A stretch of DNA of 64,000 bases. It comes from JACVRM01 sp963817375. Its GTDB lineage: Bacteria > Actinomycetota > Thermoleophilia > Gaiellales > Gaiellaceae. Shown here piece after piece: positions 52,157 to 60,484 of this stretch. The position numbers and the translations under genes were made by a program. The notes below the pieces were generated by a model. The model was not told the DNA's origin. It did no database searches and was given only the letters and a program-made list of their open reading frames with translations. The stretch covers positions 124,001 through 188,000 of the forward strand of contig CAWFOB010000006.1 of the NCBI GenBank assembly GCA_963817375.1. Reading direction: 5' to 3'. Each line of letters begins with the position of its first letter. Within the stretch, counting starts at the first letter, position 1.

Positions 52157-53689
52157 ATGAACCTCTCCGCCCCGCAGCCCCCCGTCGTTCGGACGCTGCT
52201 GCTCGTGCTGGGCGCTGTCCTCGCGCTCTTCCGGCGCTCCCTCCCGCCCGAGCCCGAGGCACCGCTGCAGCCCCTCGCCGCGCCCGCGCACGACCCGTGG
52301 GGCCATGCCTCGTCCGCGTGGCTGGACGAGGTCAACGCCGCCGCCGAGGCGGAGCGGGGCGGGTGGCTCGGCGAGCTGCGCACCGCTGCCGGCGACGAGC
52401 CGGACGATCCGGCCTCCGACGCGCGCCCGCGGCCCGTCCGCCGCGCCGGCGTGAGCCTCGCCTTCGTCGCGCTGTTCGCCATGGGCGCCGCGCTGACGGC
52501 CGCCGCCGGCGACCAGTTCGCGGGCGGCGTCGTGGGCGACGGCTCGCCGGCGGCGGTCGAGACCGTGGCGGACGCCGCCGGCGACCCCACCTCGACCGAC
52601 GCGACGACCGAGGAGACGACGACGGACGCGGAGACGACGACTGGCGCGGTGACGACCACCACCGATCCCGCGGTGACGACCGACCCGGCTCCCGCCGCCG
52701 CCGACGATGCGCTCGCGCGCCATCCGCAGGCTCCCGCGCCGGCGGCGACTCCGGCCCCGCACGCGGCCCCGGTAGCAACGCCGTCCTCGGCGCCCGCCAA
52801 GCCGGCCGCGCACCCGACGGTCGTGCGGAAGGCCTGGCGGGCGCCCGCGAAGAAGGCGGCTGCGCCGCTCGTCGCACCGATCCCGGCGAAGCATGTCGTC
52901 ACGCGCCTCGAGATCGAGGCGTCGAGCGCGGGCGCGGCAACCGTCTGGCTGCACCGCGTCCTGCCGGACCCGACGCCGCCGTCGCACCGCCTGACGCGCG
53001 CGTTTGCGCAGGAGCTCCGGGCGACCGCCCGGCGCGATCACGTCGACTGGGCGCTGCTGCTCGGCATCCTCCGCGCGCGGGGCGACCTGGGCGCCGTGCC
53101 GGCCTCGCAGTCGCGCCTCAGCTCACTGGCCCGCGCGCTTGCGACCGCCGACCGCGGCTCGGCGCCGGTGCTGGCGGTCACCGGCGACACGGCAACCGCC
53201 GAGACGGCGGTGGCGCTCGCGCACCTGAGCCGCGCCGTGGGCATCGGGGCGCTCGTGCACGGGCTCGAGTGGGCGAAGGAGCCGCTCGGCAAGCGCCTGC
53301 TGAACGACCGCCGCGTGACGATCTACTCGGGGGGCCGGGGCGACATCGAGGCCGGCCGCGTCGACGTGCGCGTGCTCGCGCTCGTCGCGTTCCTTGCCGA
53401 TACCTACGGCAGCGTGGACGTCTCGTGCCTGATCAGCGGCCACCGGCTGTACGCCCGGCCCGGCGTCGTCTCCGCGCACATCTACGGGCTCGCGGCCGAC
53501 ATCTCCGGCGTCGGTGGCACGCCGATCCTGGGCAACCAGGCGCCTGGCGGCATCACCGAGCAGGTCGTGCGCTCGATCCTGCTGCTCCCGGCGGAGCTGC
53601 GGCCGCGGCAGGTCATCTCGCTGCTCGGCCTCGGCGGACCGTCGTTCGCGCAGGCCGACCACTACAACCACATCCACGTGGGGTTCTGA
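52157..53689 (+). CDS. membrane protein with C-terminal peptidase M15-like domain
   Basis: A 510-residue protein divergent to the pilus operon. It has hydrophobic segments near residues 11-25 and 99-118 (VSLAFVALFAMGAALTAAAG), then a Thr/Ala/Pro-rich linker. The C-terminal ~130 residues show a DD-peptidase M15-like pattern: CLISGHRLYARPG, HIYGLAADISG and HYNHIHVGF, giving the His/Asp/His zinc-site order. The middle part (HRLTRAFAQELRATARRD, WALLLGILRARG) is helical. It could trim peptidoglycan to pass the pilus, but this is inference. CGGAG precedes the ATG. Confidence 0.7.
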   Translation: MNLSAPQPPVVRTLLLVLGAVLALFRRSLPPEPEAPLQPLAAPAHDPWGHASSAWLDEVNAAAEAERGGWLGELRTAAGDEPDDPASDARPRPVRRAGVSLAFVALFAMGAALTAAAGDQFAGGVVGDGSPAAVETVADAAGDPTSTDATTEETTTDAETTTGAVTTTTDPAVTTDPAPAAADDALARHPQAPAPAATPAPHAAPVATPSSAPAKPAAHPTVVRKAWRAPAKKAAAPLVAPIPAKHVVTRLEIEASSAGAATVWLHRVLPDPTPPSHRLTRAFAQELRATARRDHVDWALLLGILRARGDLGAVPASQSRLSSLARALATADRGSAPVLAVTGDTATAETAVALAHLSRAVGIGALVHGLEWAKEPLGKRLLNDRRVTIYSGGRGDIEAGRVDVRVLALVAFLADTYGSVDVSCLISGHRLYARPGVVSAHIYGLAADISGVGGTPILGNQAPGGITEQVVRSILLLPAELRPRQVISLLGLGGPSFAQADHYNHIHVGF

Positions 53690-54040
53690 GTGCAGGAGTT
53701 CCGCCTCGAGACCGGCGACGGGCGCACCGTGTGTGAGCGGTGCGCCCGCGCCGAGTCTCCGTTGCAGCGGATGCGCGGGCTGCTCGGACGCCGGTCGCTC
53801 GAGGCCGGCGAGGGCATCCTCCTGCGCCCGGCCGGCTCGATCCACACGGCGTTCATGCGCTTCGCGATCGATGCCGTCTTCGTCGACGCCGACGGCCGCG
53901 TGCTCCGCGTGGCGGACTCGGTTCCGCCGTGGCGGGCGACCGGCGCGAAGGGCGCGAAGGCCGTGGTCGAGCTGCCGGCGGGCACAGCCGCATCGGCCGG
54001 CGTCCGGGCGGGGGAGCGGCTCCTGCTCGACCCGGGTTAG
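53690..54040 (+). CDS. DUF192 family protein
   Basis: A 116-residue protein whose GTG directly follows the stop of the M15-like gene. It shows the DUF192 pattern: SPLQRMRGLLGRRSLEAGEG, HTAFMRFAIDAVFVDADGRVL and AKAVVELPAGTAASAGVRAG. The family has a small beta-barrel fold and unclear role, possibly binding metals or lipids outside the cell. No signal sequence is seen at this start. It is presumably co-transcribed with the M15-like gene. Confidence 0.85.
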   Translation: MQEFRLETGDGRTVCERCARAESPLQRMRGLLGRRSLEAGEGILLRPAGSIHTAFMRFAIDAVFVDADGRVLRVADSVPPWRATGAKGAKAVVELPAGTAASAGVRAGERLLLDPG

Positions 54041-54058
54041 CGGCGCCCGGCGACTCGG

Positions 54059-54217
54059 TCAGCCGGCCAGCTCGATCGAGCGGACGCCGAAGTCGTCGGT
54101 CGCGTCGGCCGGAACGCGTGCCTGCATCGCGGCCTTGACCTGCGACGAGTGGAACTTCGCACCTGAGCCTGGCCACGCGGGGGCGGGCAAGTATTTCCCA
54201 ACAGGGGTGAAAAGCAC
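54059..54217 (-). CDS. possible small protein (52 residues)
   Basis: An open frame of 52 codons starts at GTG 54217, with an in-frame TAG two codons upstream. It reads MLFTPVGKYLPAPAWPGSG, then KFHSSQVKAAMQARVPADAT and ends DDFGVRSIELAG. GC-rich third positions are strong in its second half, and the peptide looks protein-like rather than random. It faces the ABC operon divergently. There is no clear ribosome binding site. Function unknown. Confidence 0.45.
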   Translation of the reverse strand: MLFTPVGKYLPAPAWPGSGAKFHSSQVKAAMQARVPADATDDFGVRSIELAG

Positions 54218-54259
54218 CTGCTAGCTTGGCTCGCTCCCCGGCCAACTGGAGGAGAGGCA

Positions 54260-55042
54260 ATGGAGACCGAGGAGACGAACGGCCACGCGGCCGCCCCGGC
54301 CGCGTCCAACGGCGGTCCGAACGCCGTCGTGACGGCGAACGACGTCACCCGCCGCTACGGCGAGGGTGACGCCGCCGTCGACGCCCTCCGGGGCGTCGAC
54401 CTGAGCGTCGACCGCGGGGACCTCACGGCGGTGATGGGGCCGTCGGGCTCCGGCAAGTCGACCCTGATGCACATCCTGGCGGCGCTCGACCGCCCGACCT
54501 CGGGCTGGGTCGAGATCGACCACACGCGGCTCGGCGAGCTGAACGACAACGAGATCACGCGGCTGCGGCGCGAGCACATCGGCTTCATCTTCCAGTTCTT
54601 CAACCTGCTCCCGATGCTCTCCGCGGAGGAGAACATCACGCTGCCGCTCTCGATCGCCGGCGAGAAGCCGGACAAGGCGTTCTTCGAGGACCTGCTCAGG
54701 CGGGTCGGGCTCCAGGACCGGCGGACGCACCGGCCTTCCGAGCTGTCGGGTGGGCAGCAGCAGCGCGTGGCGATCGCCCGCGCGCTCGTCACGCGGCCGA
54801 CGGTCGTGTTCGCCGACGAGCCGACCGGCAACCTCGACACCCGCACGAGCGCCGAGATCCTCGAGCTGCTCCAGCAGTCGGTGCGCGACTACGGGCAGAC
54901 GCTCGTCATGGTCACGCACGACCCGCGCGCCGCGGCCATCGCCGACCGCGCGCTCTTCCTCGCCGACGGCCGCATCGTCAAGGATCTCGGCTGCGCGACC
55001 GAGCGCGAGGTGCTCGAGGCGATGGAAGAGCTCGCCCACTAG
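54260..55042 (+). CDS. ABC transporter ATP-binding protein (MacB/LolD type)
   Basis: A 260-residue ATPase partner of the downstream FtsX-like permease. Motifs are complete: Walker A VMGPSGSGKSTLMHIL, Q-loop IGFIFQFFNLLPML, signature RPSELSGGQQQRVAIARAL, Walker B TVVFADEPTGNLD, and the switch His VMVTHDP. The sequence is close to the lipoprotein- or peptide-exporting MacB/LolD group. GGAGGAGAG precedes the ATG. The permease GTG follows two bases after the stop. Confidence 0.94.
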   Translation: METEETNGHAAAPAASNGGPNAVVTANDVTRRYGEGDAAVDALRGVDLSVDRGDLTAVMGPSGSGKSTLMHILAALDRPTSGWVEIDHTRLGELNDNEITRLRREHIGFIFQFFNLLPMLSAEENITLPLSIAGEKPDKAFFEDLLRRVGLQDRRTHRPSELSGGQQQRVAIARALVTRPTVVFADEPTGNLDTRTSAEILELLQQSVRDYGQTLVMVTHDPRAAAIADRALFLADGRIVKDLGCATEREVLEAMEELAH

Positions 55043-55044
55043 CC

Positions 55045-57909
55045 GTGCTCCGTGTCGCTCTCAGAGGCCTCTGGGGCCGGAAGCTGCGCGCGGTCCTGAC
55101 GGCGATCGCGATCGTCCTCGGCGTGGCCATGGTCGCCGGCACGCTGTCGCTGACGAACGCGATCGACAGCGCGTTCAAGCAGATCTTCTCCGACACGTAC
55201 GCGAGCACCGACGCCGTCGTCAGCGGGAAGACGTTCAACTACCAGGGCGACACCTCGCAGCCGCCGTCGATCCCGGCCGACCTGCTGCCGAAGGTGCGCG
55301 CCCTGGAGGCCACGGGCGTCGCGACCGGGATCGTCTCGGACCAGACCTCGGCCAAGATCATCGACCGCAAGGGCAAGGCGATCGACACCGGCGGCGCGCC
55401 CTCGTTCGGGTTCGGAGTCGACACCAGCCCGCAGTACCAGCGCTTCAACCCGCTGAAGCTGCTCGAGGGCCGCTGGGCAAACAGCTCGAGCGAGGTCGTC
55501 ATCGACGTCCACACGGCCGACGACCAGCACTTCTCACTCGGCGACATGGTCGCCGTGGCGTCGCTGCACCCGGTCAAGAAGTTCAAGCTGGTCGGGATCG
55601 CGCGCTACGGCAACGTCGATTCGATCGGCGGGGCGACCTTCGCGGTGTTCACGATCCCGACCGCGCAGGCCCTGTTCGACCGCCAGAACGCCTACGACGG
55701 GATCTCGGCGGCGGCGAAGAAGGGCACGAGCGCGCAGCAGCTCGTCGACGAGATCAAGCCGATCCTCCCGCCGAACGCCCAGGTGCGCACGGGCGCGCAG
55801 GAGGCGAAGAAGCAGACGGACGACACCACGTCGTTCACGAAGTTCATCCGGTACCTGCTGCTCGCGTTTGCCGGCATCGCGCTCTTCGTCGGCGCCTTCG
55901 TCATCTTCAACACGCTCTCGATCACGGTCGCGCAGCGGACGCGCGAGTTCGCCACGCTCAGGACGATCGGCGCCTCGCGGCGCCAGGTGCTGCGATCGGT
56001 CATCGCCGAGGCCGTGGTCGTCGGCGCGCTCGCCTCGGTCGTCGGGCTGATCCTCGGGCTCGGGCTCGCGAAGTTCATCAAGTGGCTCTTCGACCGGAGC
56101 GGAGGCGGCATCCCGACCCAGTCGCTGTCGCTCTCGTGGAGCATCGTCCTCTGGGGCTTCATTGTCGGCGTCGGCGTGACGGTGCTGGCCTCGCTCGCGC
56201 CCGCGTTCCGCGCGACGAAGGTGCCGCCGATCGCGGCCGTGCGCGAGGGCGCCGTCCTCCCACGGAGCCGGGTTGCCCCCTTCACGCCGTGGATCGCGGG
56301 CGGGCTCAGCCTGATTGCCCTCGGCCTGCTCGGCTACTCGATGTTCGCGCCGTCGAGCTCGCTCGGAACCGGGCTCCGGCTGCTCTACATGGGCGTGGGC
56401 GTGCTCCTGCTCTTCACGGGCGTCGCACTGCTCTCGCCGCGGCTCGTGCGTCCGCTCGCCTCCGTCACGCATTACGTGGCCATCGGGGCGACGTGGCTGT
56501 TCCTGGCGATCGGGTATCCGGTGGCGCTCGCGTACTGGCTGCTGCGCTACGGCGTGTTCTCCGGCGACCGGCCGGCGGCGCGGCGGCTGGGCGCAGTCGT
56601 CGGAGGGCTCGCGCTGGGCGCGCTCCTGGGCGTGCCGTTCGCCCTGCTCGGTGTCGTGCCGCTCGCCGCCGCCGCCGCGGTGTTCCTACCCCTGCTCGTG
56701 CTCGTCATGTGGTTACGGACGCTGGTCACGCGGTGGCGCCCCGAGTGGCCGATGGAGTTCCCGAACCTCCGCATCGACGGGCAGATGACGCGCGTCGCGC
56801 GCGAGAACTCGCGCCGCAACCCCGGCCGGACGGCGGCGACGGCGGCGGCTCTGATGATCGGCCTCGCCCTCGTCACGTTCGTCGGCACGCTGGCGAACGG
56901 GATGAAGCAATCGAACCGCGGCGCGATCGAGGACCAGGTGAAGGCCGAGTACATCCAGACGTCGACCGACGGCTTCACGCCCTTCGTCGCGGGCGCCGGG
57001 GACGCCATCGCCAAGGCGCCGCCGGTCGAGACGGCTTCGCCGGTGCGCTACGACCTGGCGAAGGTCGACGGGTCGGCGCAGTACCTGAGCGGCGTCGATC
57101 CGGCCACGATCTCGAAGGTCTACAACTTCGACTGGAAGACCGGCTCGGACGCGACGCTGAACGAGCTCGGCGCAAACGGCGCCGTCGTCGACAAGAAGTT
57201 CGCCGATCAGAAGCACTTGCAGGTGGGCGACACCTTCCCGATCTCGGTGTCTGGCGGCACCTCGTCGACCGCTGTCGTCAAGGGCATCTACCGTGCGCCG
57301 CCGTTCTTCCCGATCCTCGGTGCGGCGAGCATCAGCGTCCCGGCGTTCGACAGGCTCTACCAGCGGCCGCGGAACGAGTACACGTTCGTGAACGTCAAAG
57401 GCGCGCCGGGCGACGCGACGCAGAAGCAGCTCGAGCAGGCCGTCAAGGAGTTCCCAGACAACAAGGTGCAGTCGCGGTCGGCCTGGATCACAGCCCAGGA
57501 CAAGGACTTCAACAACTTCCTGACCTTCATCTACGTGCTGCTCGCGCTGTCGGTCATCGTCAGCCTGTTCGGGATGGTCAACACGCTCGCGCTCTCGGTC
57601 TACGAACGGACGCGCGAGCTCGGGATGCTGCGAGCGGTGGGGACGACCCGGCGGCAGGCGCGGCGCATGATCCGCCACGAGGGCGTGATCACGGCGCTGA
57701 TCGGAGCCGCGCTCGGGATCCCGCTCGGCCTCTTCCTCGCCCTCCTCGTCACGAAGGCGCTGTCGCAGTTCGACGTGCGCTACGCCATCCCGTACGGGAC
57801 CCTGATCGTGTTCGCCGTCATTGCGGTCGTCGCCGGGCTCGTCGCGGCGCTGCTGCCGGCGCGGCGCGCGGCGCGGCTCGACGTGCTCGAGGCGCTCCAG
57901 TACGAGTGA
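55045..57909 (+). CDS. FtsX-like ABC transporter permease (MacB type)
   Basis: A 954-residue membrane permease with two FtsX modules. It has an N-terminal helix (AVLTAIAIVLGVAMVAGTLSL), a large extracytoplasmic domain, a first FtsX segment (about 270-390; RTREFATLRTIGASRRQVLRS), further helices around 405-560, then a second extracytoplasmic part and the C-terminal FtsX segment (about 825-954; ERTRELGMLRAVGTTRRQARR). Such pairs use ATP to move or remodel molecules at the outer face; the substrate is unknown. Its last 92 bp overlap the convergent DUF72 frame. Confidence 0.92.
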   Translation: MLRVALRGLWGRKLRAVLTAIAIVLGVAMVAGTLSLTNAIDSAFKQIFSDTYASTDAVVSGKTFNYQGDTSQPPSIPADLLPKVRALEATGVATGIVSDQTSAKIIDRKGKAIDTGGAPSFGFGVDTSPQYQRFNPLKLLEGRWANSSSEVVIDVHTADDQHFSLGDMVAVASLHPVKKFKLVGIARYGNVDSIGGATFAVFTIPTAQALFDRQNAYDGISAAAKKGTSAQQLVDEIKPILPPNAQVRTGAQEAKKQTDDTTSFTKFIRYLLLAFAGIALFVGAFVIFNTLSITVAQRTREFATLRTIGASRRQVLRSVIAEAVVVGALASVVGLILGLGLAKFIKWLFDRSGGGIPTQSLSLSWSIVLWGFIVGVGVTVLASLAPAFRATKVPPIAAVREGAVLPRSRVAPFTPWIAGGLSLIALGLLGYSMFAPSSSLGTGLRLLYMGVGVLLLFTGVALLSPRLVRPLASVTHYVAIGATWLFLAIGYPVALAYWLLRYGVFSGDRPAARRLGAVVGGLALGALLGVPFALLGVVPLAAAAAVFLPLLVLVMWLRTLVTRWRPEWPMEFPNLRIDGQMTRVARENSRRNPGRTAATAAALMIGLALVTFVGTLANGMKQSNRGAIEDQVKAEYIQTSTDGFTPFVAGAGDAIAKAPPVETASPVRYDLAKVDGSAQYLSGVDPATISKVYNFDWKTGSDATLNELGANGAVVDKKFADQKHLQVGDTFPISVSGGTSSTAVVKGIYRAPPFFPILGAASISVPAFDRLYQRPRNEYTFVNVKGAPGDATQKQLEQAVKEFPDNKVQSRSAWITAQDKDFNNFLTFIYVLLALSVIVSLFGMVNTLALSVYERTRELGMLRAVGTTRRQARRMIRHEGVITALIGAALGIPLGLFLALLVTKALSQFDVRYAIPYGTLIVFAVIAVVAGLVAALLPARRAARLDVLEALQYE

Positions 57910-58540
57910 GCTCCAGCAGGCGCTCCGCGTAGGCGGGCGCCGTCGGCTCGTCCTCGTGGCGCACGAAGCACCACGTCTCCTCGGCCGCCGCTCGGATGTG
58001 CTCGGCCCACGGCGCGAGCGTCTCGTCGTCGTAGGGCGGCTCGCGCAGGCGCAGGTAGCGGAACGGCGCCGGCGACTCCGTGTCGTTGACGCGAACGGCG
58101 CCCGCCTCCGCGATCAGCGGCTCGACCCCGTCCCACGACTCGTCCTGCAGGTCGAAGGCGAGGCGGAGCTCCGGGTCGAGGGAGCCGAGCAGGAGCGTGA
58201 GCATGCCGTCGTCGCGTGGGCTCGTCAGGACGACGCGCACGGGGCCGAGGTGCTCTCCCAGGTGCCGGACGCGCTCGGAGAACGCGGTCACGATGCCGGG
58301 CCGGTTGCCGGGCAGCTTCGGCACGAAAGTGAACGACGGCGGGACGGCCTCCGCCCAGCGCCGGAACTGCTCCTCGGCGGGAAGGCGGTAGCCCGTCGTG
58401 TTCAGCTCGACGGTGTCGAAGCGGGACGCGTAGTACGAGAGGAAGTCCGCGCCGTCCGTGCCGGCCGGGTAGAAGCCCGGCTTCCAGCTCGGGTAGGCCC
58501 AGCCGGACGTGCCGACATGTGTGCTCTCTAGACTCGCCAC
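57818..58540 (-). CDS. DUF72 family protein
   Basis: A 240-residue DUF72/YecE-like protein with the opening HVGTSGWAYPSWKPGFYPAG, then ASRFDTVELNTTGYRLP and LAFDLQDESWDG. It has a TIM-barrel-like fold of unknown activity. The start is GTG 58540, one base from the thyX ATG on the other strand; ATG 58552 is an alternative. The expected family end (AERLLELT) is followed by ~30 extra residues rich in Arg/Ala/Pro that are read antisense through the end of the permease gene. The natural stop may have been lost. Confidence 0.8.
   Translation of the reverse strand: MASLESTHVGTSGWAYPSWKPGFYPAGTDGADFLSYYASRFDTVELNTTGYRLPAEEQFRRWAEAVPPSFTFVPKLPGNRPGIVTAFSERVRHLGEHLGPVRVVLTSPRDDGMLTLLLGSLDPELRLAFDLQDESWDGVEPLIAEAGAVRVNDTESPAPFRYLRLREPPYDDETLAPWAEHIRAAAEETWCFVRHEDEPTAPAYAERLLELTRTGAPRARRAAPRAAPAAAPRRARRRPQ
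58529..58534 (+). promoter_or_regulatory. -10 element TAGACT, leaderless thyX start
   Basis: TAGACT lies seven bases before ATG 58542. It sits inside the DUF72 coding sequence, so both starts share a very compact divergent region. Confidence 0.65.
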
Positions 58541-58541
58541 T

Positions 58542-59246
58542 ATGTCCACCATGCCCGAAGTCGTGACAGACAACGTCGTCGAGGTTCTCGATCACGGGTT
58601 CATCGCGCTCGACGGAGCGCTCGCATCAGACTTGGCCGTCGTGAACGGCGCGCGGGTCTCGTTCAACCAGGCCTCGGACGAGCTCGAGGAGCGTGATGCG
58701 GGGCTCATCCGCTTCCTAATCCGGAACCGACACGGGAGCCCGTTCGAGCACGGCTATTTCCGTTTCCTCGTCAAGGCGCCGCTGTTCGTCGTACGCGAAC
58801 ATCATCGGCATCGAGCCGGCCACAGCTACAACGAGTGGAGCGGGCGGTATTCCAAGATGGAGCCCGAGTTCTACGTTCCGGACAACGTCCGGACGCAGGT
58901 CGGAAAGCCAGGCGCCTACAGCTTCGAGCCGGTGGACGCCGAGACGCGCGACGCGACGCGTGCTGAGATCGAAGCAAACGCGACGCGCGCATTCCAGGCG
59001 TATGAGCGCCTACTTGAGCGGGGTGTCGCGAAAGAGGTCGCCCGGGCCGTGCTGCCGCTTTCGACCTACACGAAGTACTACTGGAGCTGCAATCCGCGCA
59101 GCCTCATGCATTTCTGCTCGCTGCGGAATCATGACGACGCCCAGTTCGAAATTCGTCAGTACGCCGCTGCCGCGGAGTCGTTTCTCGAGCGCTTGATGCC
59201 GGTGACGCACGAGGCGTTCATCGCCAACGGGCGAACGGCCCCGTAG
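58542..59246 (+). CDS. thyX: FAD-dependent thymidylate synthase ThyX
   Basis: A 234-residue flavin-dependent enzyme that methylates dUMP with NADPH and folate, replacing ThyA. The signature region reads EHHRHRAGHSYNEWSGRYSK. It carries RHR, Ser, Asn, Ser and RY in the family order, though with one residue more than RHRxxS. Substrate and FAD residues in NPRSLMHFCSLRNHDDAQ and the N-terminal SPFEHGYFRFLV follow. Start ATG 58542. The convergent anti-sigma gene begins its stop in the same TAGCTA palindrome (59244-59249). Confidence 0.92.
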   Translation: MSTMPEVVTDNVVEVLDHGFIALDGALASDLAVVNGARVSFNQASDELEERDAGLIRFLIRNRHGSPFEHGYFRFLVKAPLFVVREHHRHRAGHSYNEWSGRYSKMEPEFYVPDNVRTQVGKPGAYSFEPVDAETRDATRAEIEANATRAFQAYERLLERGVAKEVARAVLPLSTYTKYYWSCNPRSLMHFCSLRNHDDAQFEIRQYAAAAESFLERLMPVTHEAFIANGRTAP

Positions 59247-59888
59247 CTACGTCGTCAGCACGACCGGCTGGCTCGTGGCGCCGCGGACGTGCCGCGTGAT
59301 CACCCAGCCGGGGTGGCTGTCGAGCGTGTACGGCGCGTTCATCTTCACCTCGATGCGGTCCGACGACTGCAGGAACGTCCCGCACGAGACGAGCAGCTTC
59401 TGCGTCGTCCGGCCGCCCGACTTCACGGCGCGGGTCAGCCACAGCTCGTAGTAGCCGCCCTTGGGCAGCTTCTTCAGCCCGGAGACGGTCAGCGTCATCG
59501 GCACGTTGCTCTCGCTGCCCGACTTCTCCAGCGCGATCACGGCTCCGGCGGTCTGCGGAGCCAGAGCCGTCGGCCGCATCGGGATGCTGACGGCCTTGGT
59601 TGTGCCGCTCGAGCCCACGTTGCCGGCGAGGTAGCCGACGAAGAAGGCTGCCACGGCGATGCCCGCGGCCGCGACCAGCGCGGCGCCGAACCGGCGGCGC
59701 GGCACCGTCGTCAGCGCCGGGCGGCGCTCGCGCCGGCGCTCAGGCCGGATCACCGGCGCTTCCTCGAGGCTCGGCGGCAGCTCGGGCGGCGGCCCGGCGG
59801 CGAGGAGCAGGTCGTGCATCCGGCGGAGCCGTGCCTCCTCGTCCGGCGACGCCCCTTCCATCAGGTCGTCGAAGCTCGGCCCACTCAC
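59247..59888 (-). CDS. membrane anti-sigma factor (RskA-like)
   Basis: A 213-residue regulator with a cytosolic N-terminal part (about 1-65), one helix (FGAALVAAAGIAVAAFFVGYLAG) and an extracytoplasmic anti-sigma-K-type domain (NVPMTLTVSGLKKLPKGGYYELWL and DSHPGWVITRH). The classical zinc HxxxCxxC motif of ZAS anti-sigma factors is absent. The GTG start overlaps the sigma gene stop (GTGA), so the pair is co-translated and the protein probably binds the ECF sigma factor until a signal releases it. Confidence 0.9.
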   Translation of the reverse strand: MSGPSFDDLMEGASPDEEARLRRMHDLLLAAGPPPELPPSLEEAPVIRPERRRERRPALTTVPRRRFGAALVAAAGIAVAAFFVGYLAGNVGSSGTTKAVSIPMRPTALAPQTAGAVIALEKSGSESNVPMTLTVSGLKKLPKGGYYELWLTRAVKSGGRTTQKLLVSCGTFLQSSDRIEVKMNAPYTLDSHPGWVITRHVRGATSQPVVLTT

Positions 59889-60475
59889 AGCAACTCTCCT
59901 TCCAGAACATCGGCGAGGCGCGCGAGGGCGGCGCGCGTCCGTGTCTTCACGGTACCCAGCGGGATGCCCAGGTAGTCGGCAACCTCACTTTGCGACAGCC
60001 CGCTCCAGTAGGCCAGCTCCAGCAGCACCCGCTCATGCTCCGGAAGCTCCGACACGGCGCGGTGGACGCGCCACGAGACCCACGAATCCTCGGTCTGCTC
60101 CGACGGCCCCGGCTCGGTCGACGGGAGGTCCGGCGGGTCGGCCGCCGGCTCCTGGCGCGCCCGGGCGCGGTCGGCGATCGCGTTGCGTGCGACGGCGTAG
60201 AGCCACGTCCCGCCCGCCCCGCGATCCGGGCGGTAGGTGCGTGCCGAGCGCCAGACCGACGTGAACGTCTCCTGCACCGCGTCCTCTGCCCGGAAACGAT
60301 CGCCGAGGCGTCGGAGGGCAAGCCCGAACACCGGCCGCGCGTAGCGCTTGTACAGCTGCTCGAACGCGTCGCGGTCGCCCTCGGCCGTCCGGACGATCAG
60401 GTCCCCGTCGCTGTCGTGCGCGGGCGCCGCGCTCACGACGCGCTCGTAGCCAAGCTCATAGGCAATCGCGGCCAT
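59885..60475 (-). CDS. ECF-type RNA polymerase sigma factor (SigK-like)
   Basis: A 196-residue extracytoplasmic-function sigma factor. Region 2 (DAFEQLYKRYARPVFGLALRR, AEDAVQETFTSVW and WLYAVARNAIADR) and region 4 (LPEHERVLLELAYWSGLSQS, EVADYLGIPLGTVKTR) are both intact. It has a variable N-terminal extension of about 25 residues. ATG 60475 has TAATCC six bases upstream, a near match to the leaderless pattern. The partner anti-sigma gene is immediately downstream; the regulon is unknown. Confidence 0.93.
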   Translation of the reverse strand: MAAIAYELGYERVVSAAPAHDSDGDLIVRTAEGDRDAFEQLYKRYARPVFGLALRRLGDRFRAEDAVQETFTSVWRSARTYRPDRGAGGTWLYAVARNAIADRARARQEPAADPPDLPSTEPGPSEQTEDSWVSWRVHRAVSELPEHERVLLELAYWSGLSQSEVADYLGIPLGTVKTRTRAALARLADVLEGELL

Positions 60476-60484
60476 CGCATGGGA

